Shown in pieces: positions 60,993-64,000 of a stretch of 64,000 nucleotides of DNA (position 1 is the first letter of the stretch; the number at the start of each line of letters is the position of its first letter). The DNA comes from Actinoplanes italicus (GTDB lineage Bacteria > Actinomycetota > Actinomycetes > Mycobacteriales > Micromonosporaceae). Where the stretch lies: assembly GCF_003001815.1 (NCBI RefSeq), contig NZ_PVMZ01000032.1:31973-95972 (forward strand). Reading direction: 5' to 3'. The translations under genes and the position numbers were made by a program. Below the pieces are notes generated by a model. It saw nothing but the letters and a program-made list of their open reading frames with translations, ran no database searches and was not told the DNA's origin.

Positions 60993-61397
60993 GTGCCAGG
61001 CAGTACCCACACGATCACCGGCAGCGTCGTCGTCTACCTGCCCGTCGGCGTGCGGTCCCGGCTCCGCGAGCAGGCCGCGGCCACCGGCCGCTCCCACACC
61101 CAGCTGGTGTTCGACGCCCTCAACGCCACACACACGCGGCTCGCCGACCTGATCGGCACGAGCGGCGAACCCGCCGGTGAGACCGACGGGATCTTCGTCA
61201 CCCAGCGGTCCGGGCGCCGTCGCCACCGCGAGGACCGGGTGCAGGTGTCGCTCCGTCCCCACCCGGCCAACCTCGCCGTCATCGACGATCTGGCGGCACG
61301 GCACACTACCGGCAACCGCTCCGCGTTGATCGCCGCCGCGCTCGACGAGTTCCTCCCGGCTCCCCCTCCGGCCCCTTTGAAAGGCGTCACCCCGTGA
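60993..61397 (+). CDS. Protein with two tandem ribbon-helix-helix-like segments
   Basis: 134 residues. Residues about 12-45 (SVVVYLPVGVRSRLREQAAA, TGRSHTQLVFDAL) and 82-121 (RVQVSLRPHPANLAVIDDLA, TGNRSALIAAALDEFL) each show the strand-helix-helix layout of CopG/Arc-type DNA-binding domains, joined by a basic linker (RSGRRRHRED). A single chain with two such units could act as an intramolecular dimer. GTG start at 60993 with GAGGAG upstream. It overlaps the next gene by four bases, so the two products probably work together. Function unknown; DNA binding is inferred. Confidence 0.7.
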   Translation: MPGSTHTITGSVVVYLPVGVRSRLREQAAATGRSHTQLVFDALNATHTRLADLIGTSGEPAGETDGIFVTQRSGRRRHREDRVQVSLRPHPANLAVIDDLAARHTTGNRSALIAAALDEFLPAPPPAPLKGVTP

Positions 61398-63469
61398 AGC
61401 AGTTCAACGACCTGATCGCCGACTTCTGGCGTGACTATGCGGCCCTGGTGCTGCTGGCCGGCGGCGTGCTCGGCGTGGTGCTGCTGATCAGCTTCGCGAT
61501 CTGGGCCAAGCGGTCGAGGAAGCCACTGCGGCCGATCGCGCTGGCCTTCAGCATGAACCTGGCGCTGCTGCTCAACGCCGAGGGCATGTGGGTCATCGCG
61601 ATCGACCAGCTCAAACTGCCGGCGATCTTCGCGGTGCTCGTGTTCGCGGTCTTCGAGATCTGCTTCCTGACCGCCACGTCGCTCGCGGCCGAGCAGTACC
61701 GGCGCACGTCCGTCTACGCGCCCGACGGGACCATCGTCACACCCGGCCACCCGGGCGCGATGCTGTGGATCGCGGCGCTCATCGCGGGGCTCTCCGGCGT
61801 CATCGTCGCCAGCAACGCGGTCACCTTCACCGAGAAACTGCTGCGGCTGGCCGTACCCTGCATGATCTTCCTGATGTGGTGGGCGGCCCTCACCGCCGCC
61901 GGTCAGCGGGTGCGTCGCGGTCGCTTCGCCTACAGCCCGCGCCGCCTCGCGGAGCGCTGGGGCTGGCTCATTCCCGACGACGACCCCGATCTGGTACGGA
62001 TGGCCGCCGAACGCCAGGTGCGGCGCATGGTCGTCAACTACCACCGGGTCAGCGCGGGCCGCTTCCCCAAGCCGTGGTGGCGCTCCCGGCTGCTCAAGGA
62101 CGCCCGCACCGCCGGGGAACCCGTCGTCGACGAGGTGATCGAGCAGCTCTCCCGGATCCAGCGGGTCATGGACCTGCTGGTGCCCGGCGCGGTCCGCATC
62201 AGTGTGCCGGTCAGGACCCCCGCCGCCCCGGCCGCCGCCGCTCCGGTGCTCGCCGCGCCTTCCGAGAGCTCGCCGGACGTGCTGGCCCGGGTGCTCGCGC
62301 CGGTCTCGCCGCCGGCTCCGGCTCCGTCCGGTCAGGCCGTTCAGTTCGTCGAGCCGGTCCAGTTCGTTCAGCCCTCGCCCTCGGCGGCCGACGTCGCCGC
62401 CGAGAGCCCGGCGCCCGTCAACGGGCGGGCAGTCGCCCCCGTCGCCTCCGAGGAACCGGCGCCCGTTCCCATCGAGTCCGCCGATCCCCGGCGCGCCACC
62501 GTCGCCGAGCGGGCCGCCGCCGCAGGTGGCGGGGTGCTGCCGATCCCGGCGCAGCGCGGAATCGACCGGGACGGAGTGGCGGCGCCCGGGGCGGTGCCGG
62601 TCTCTCCGTCGCCGGTCGCGCCCACCTCGGTCCCGCTCGCTCCGGTCGCGCCCAGCTCGACCCCGGCCTCTCCGGTCGCGCCCGTTCCGGTGTCTCCCGT
62701 TCCGGTGTCTCCCGCTCCGGCCGCCCCGGCTCCTGTCCCGTCGTGGGCGTCCACACCCACCGGGGCCCGCCCGGCCGTCAGTATCGCGGGGTCTCCCTGG
62801 TGGCGGCTCGCCGTCGACCGGCTCAGCAAGATGGTCGCCGAGGAGATCACCCCCGAGGACCTGCCCGAGATGAACTACATGCGGCGCACCGAACTGGCCC
62901 GCAAACTCGCACCGCGTGTCCAGGAACTCGGCGAGGGCGTGGTCCGCACGTTCATCAACGAGTACATCAGCGAGCTCGACGGGGAGCACGTCGAGTCTGC
63001 GTACCCGTGGCGCGACTTCCTGCCCGCCCCGGCCCTCGCCCAGCCCGGCTCGGAGGCGTGGCACAACGCGCTGCTCGACCTGCGTACCGCCCTCGAGGAG
63101 GAACTCGGCGAAGGCCAGCCCCTCGACCCGGAGGAACTCGCCGACCTTCTCGCGCCGAGCGCCCCCCGGCTCGACGACGCCACGATCCGCCGGTTCATCG
63201 GTGACTACGTGCTCGCGCTCAGCGGCATGACCGCTCCCGGCAACGCCCAGCCGTGGGCCGAACTGCTGCCCCGGCCGCAGAGCGTCCGGCCGGCCAGCGA
63301 CGACGAACTGCTCGAGATGCACGGCGCCGAACTCTTCGAGCACCTGCGCAGCACCGGGCGGTTGAGCCGTTACAAGGTGCAGGCCGTCACCGGTATCAAG
63401 AGCCGCGTCCAGGCCGACCGGATCAAGTCCATCATCGAGGAACGGGCCGCTGAGACCGCCACCGCCTGA
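61394..63469 (+). CDS. Five-helix membrane protein with long linker and duplicated C-terminal module
   Basis: 691 residues. The N-terminus has about five membrane helices (15-37, 48-70, 74-98, 121-143, 149-170), faintly like the SpdA/DUF2637 plasmid-spread proteins. A cytoplasmic region (175-265) leads to a Pro/Ala/Val-rich linker (about 270-460). The C-terminal part holds two related units 80 residues apart: LARKLAPRVQELGEGVVRTF with YPWRDFLPAP, and LADLLAPSAPRLDDATIRRF with QPWAELLPRP. At the end is GRLSRYKVQAVTGIKSRVQA, which looks like a helix-turn-helix (about 655-685). GTG start inside the previous stop. It lies 14 bp before repeat array 2. Function unknown. Confidence 0.75.
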   Translation: MKQFNDLIADFWRDYAALVLLAGGVLGVVLLISFAIWAKRSRKPLRPIALAFSMNLALLLNAEGMWVIAIDQLKLPAIFAVLVFAVFEICFLTATSLAAEQYRRTSVYAPDGTIVTPGHPGAMLWIAALIAGLSGVIVASNAVTFTEKLLRLAVPCMIFLMWWAALTAAGQRVRRGRFAYSPRRLAERWGWLIPDDDPDLVRMAAERQVRRMVVNYHRVSAGRFPKPWWRSRLLKDARTAGEPVVDEVIEQLSRIQRVMDLLVPGAVRISVPVRTPAAPAAAAPVLAAPSESSPDVLARVLAPVSPPAPAPSGQAVQFVEPVQFVQPSPSAADVAAESPAPVNGRAVAPVASEEPAPVPIESADPRRATVAERAAAAGGGVLPIPAQRGIDRDGVAAPGAVPVSPSPVAPTSVPLAPVAPSSTPASPVAPVPVSPVPVSPAPAAPAPVPSWASTPTGARPAVSIAGSPWWRLAVDRLSKMVAEEITPEDLPEMNYMRRTELARKLAPRVQELGEGVVRTFINEYISELDGEHVESAYPWRDFLPAPALAQPGSEAWHNALLDLRTALEEELGEGQPLDPEELADLLAPSAPRLDDATIRRFIGDYVLALSGMTAPGNAQPWAELLPRPQSVRPASDDELLEMHGAELFEHLRSTGRLSRYKVQAVTGIKSRVQADRIKSIIEERAAETATA

Positions 63470-63483
63470 GACCGCCCAGTTGT

Positions 63484-63889
63484 GTGGTGACCTGTGCCCG
63501 CCGGCGGGCCGCAGGTCACCACGGGTGGCTGTCTGCCTTGTGGTGTGGTGATCTGTGCCCGCGGGTGGGCCGGAGGTCACCACGGGTGGCTGTTTGCCTT
63601 GTGGTGTGGTGATCTGTGCCCGCGGGTGGGCCGGAGGTCACCACGGGTGGCTGTTTGCCTTGTGGTGTGGTGATCTGTGCCCGCGGGTGGGCCGCAGGTC
63701 ACCACGGGTGGCTGTTTGCCTTGTGGTGTGGTGATCTGTGCCCGCGGGTGGGCCGCAGGTCACCACGGGTGGCTGTTTGCCTTGTGGTGTGGTGATCTGT
63801 GCCCGCGGGTGGGCCGCAGGTCACCACGGAAGGCTGTTTGCCTTGTGGTGTGGTGATCTGTGCCCGCGGGTGGGCCGCAGGTCTCCGCG
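63484..63889. repeat. Array 2: seven exact 61-bp hairpin repeats
   Basis: Units start with GTGGTGA at 63484, 63545, 63606, 63667, 63728, 63789 and 63850, a constant 61-bp period. Each is an inverted repeat: GTGGTGATCTG at the left pairs with CAGGTCACCAC about 28 bases later, around a Gly/Cys-rich GCCCGCGGGTGGGC core, followed by a constant spacer GGGTGGCTGTTTGCCTTGTG. Units 2-6 are nearly identical; units 1 and 7 carry most of the changes (unit 7 ends GGTCTCCGCGG). The layout equals that of array 1 at 3979. Confidence 0.92.
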
Positions 63890-64000
63890 GAAGGCTGTCT
63901 GCCTGTGGGCTTGACCCGTTTCGACGGACAGGGTCGATGAGTTGGTCTTCAGGCTACGTTTAGTGCGGGTAGCAGGCTGATGTCGGTGCCGTTCTCGTAA
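63890..64000. other. End of window: no gene recognised
   Basis: After the last repeat unit the sequence loses the repeat pattern (TTGACCCGTTTCGACGGACA). I see no convincing start, stop or family; a gene entering from the right on the minus strand is possible (its end would be near the window edge). Confidence 0.3.

Noticed and set aside
61034..63583. An 849-codon open frame on the minus strand
   Set aside because: It lies opposite the tandem-RHH and membrane-protein genes and is rich in Arg/Gly/Asp repeats. The plus-strand genes have overlapping starts, ribosome sites and membrane segments.

Overview
This window is high-GC DNA from an actinomycete. The GC-rich third codon positions, frequent GTG starts, ATGA/GTGA/TGATG gene overlaps, many LuxR-type two-component pairs, secreted polysaccharide-degrading enzymes, a chemotaxis receptor and mycothiol-type enzymes fit Micromonosporaceae, and Actinoplanes or a relative is my best guess. 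This is inference from gene content, not a database match. I saw no rRNA, tRNA, CRISPR array or insertion sequence.

Layout. 1-3.9 kb: a sugar-binding lipoprotein (incomplete at the left edge) divergent from a GH35 beta-galactosidase, with two copies of one LacI-type operator between them. 3.9-5.5 kb: a terminator, seven 61-bp hairpin repeats and a gene graveyard (acyl-CoA-ligase tail, KamA fragment, broken YefM/YoeB pair). 5.7-8.9 kb: TAXI-type TRAP transporter. 9-12.2 kb: I36-type inhibitor, lipoprotein, ferric-reductase-like flavoprotein, SRPBCC protein. 12.2-17.8 kb: two-component system divergent from a lipoprotein/HlyD/MacB-like export operon. 17.8-21.3 kb: sulfonate-type ABC transporter and a microbial PARG-like protein. 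21.3-25.6 kb: hemerythrin, chemotaxis receptor, GAF protein. 25.7-29 kb: Phd-like orphan, PfkB kinase, GH4 glycosidase. 29-33.2 kb: desaturase with its reductase and a PucR regulator. 33.3-36.1 kb: membrane protein plus histidine kinase and response regulator. 36.8-39.6 kb: metNIQ. 39.7-45.3 kb: AA10 LPMO, Bax-inhibitor-like protein, alanine dehydrogenase with its Lrp regulator, and a beta-propeller protein with a decayed duplicate.

45.5-57.5 kb is a coherent uronate/pectin locus. A LacI regulator, a sugar-binding protein, two permeases and a YesL-like protein run left. Gfo/Idh dehydrogenase, glucuronate isomerase, fructuronate-reductase-like enzyme, a second Gfo/Idh and a secreted pectate lyase run right. 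Two consensus-like promoters lie between the arms, each with a GCAAACG-type operator. Mannonate dehydratase, KDG kinase and KDPG aldolase are not in the window.

57.6-64 kb holds the least familiar material: a secreted fascin-like protein; a secreted protein made of three near-identical ~88-residue Cys-bounded repeats; a protein with two ribbon-helix-helix-like segments, coupled to a five-helix membrane protein with a long Pro/Ala linker, an internally duplicated C-terminal module and a terminal helix-turn-helix-like segment; and a second seven-copy, exactly 61-bp hairpin array directly after it. The two arrays share one architecture although they lie 59 kb apart. The two-gene unit plus array is my leading candidate for an undescribed DNA-tethering or partition-like system. 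Short tandem repeats are also common here, both inside interdomain linkers (GH35, MetN, response regulator) and between genes.
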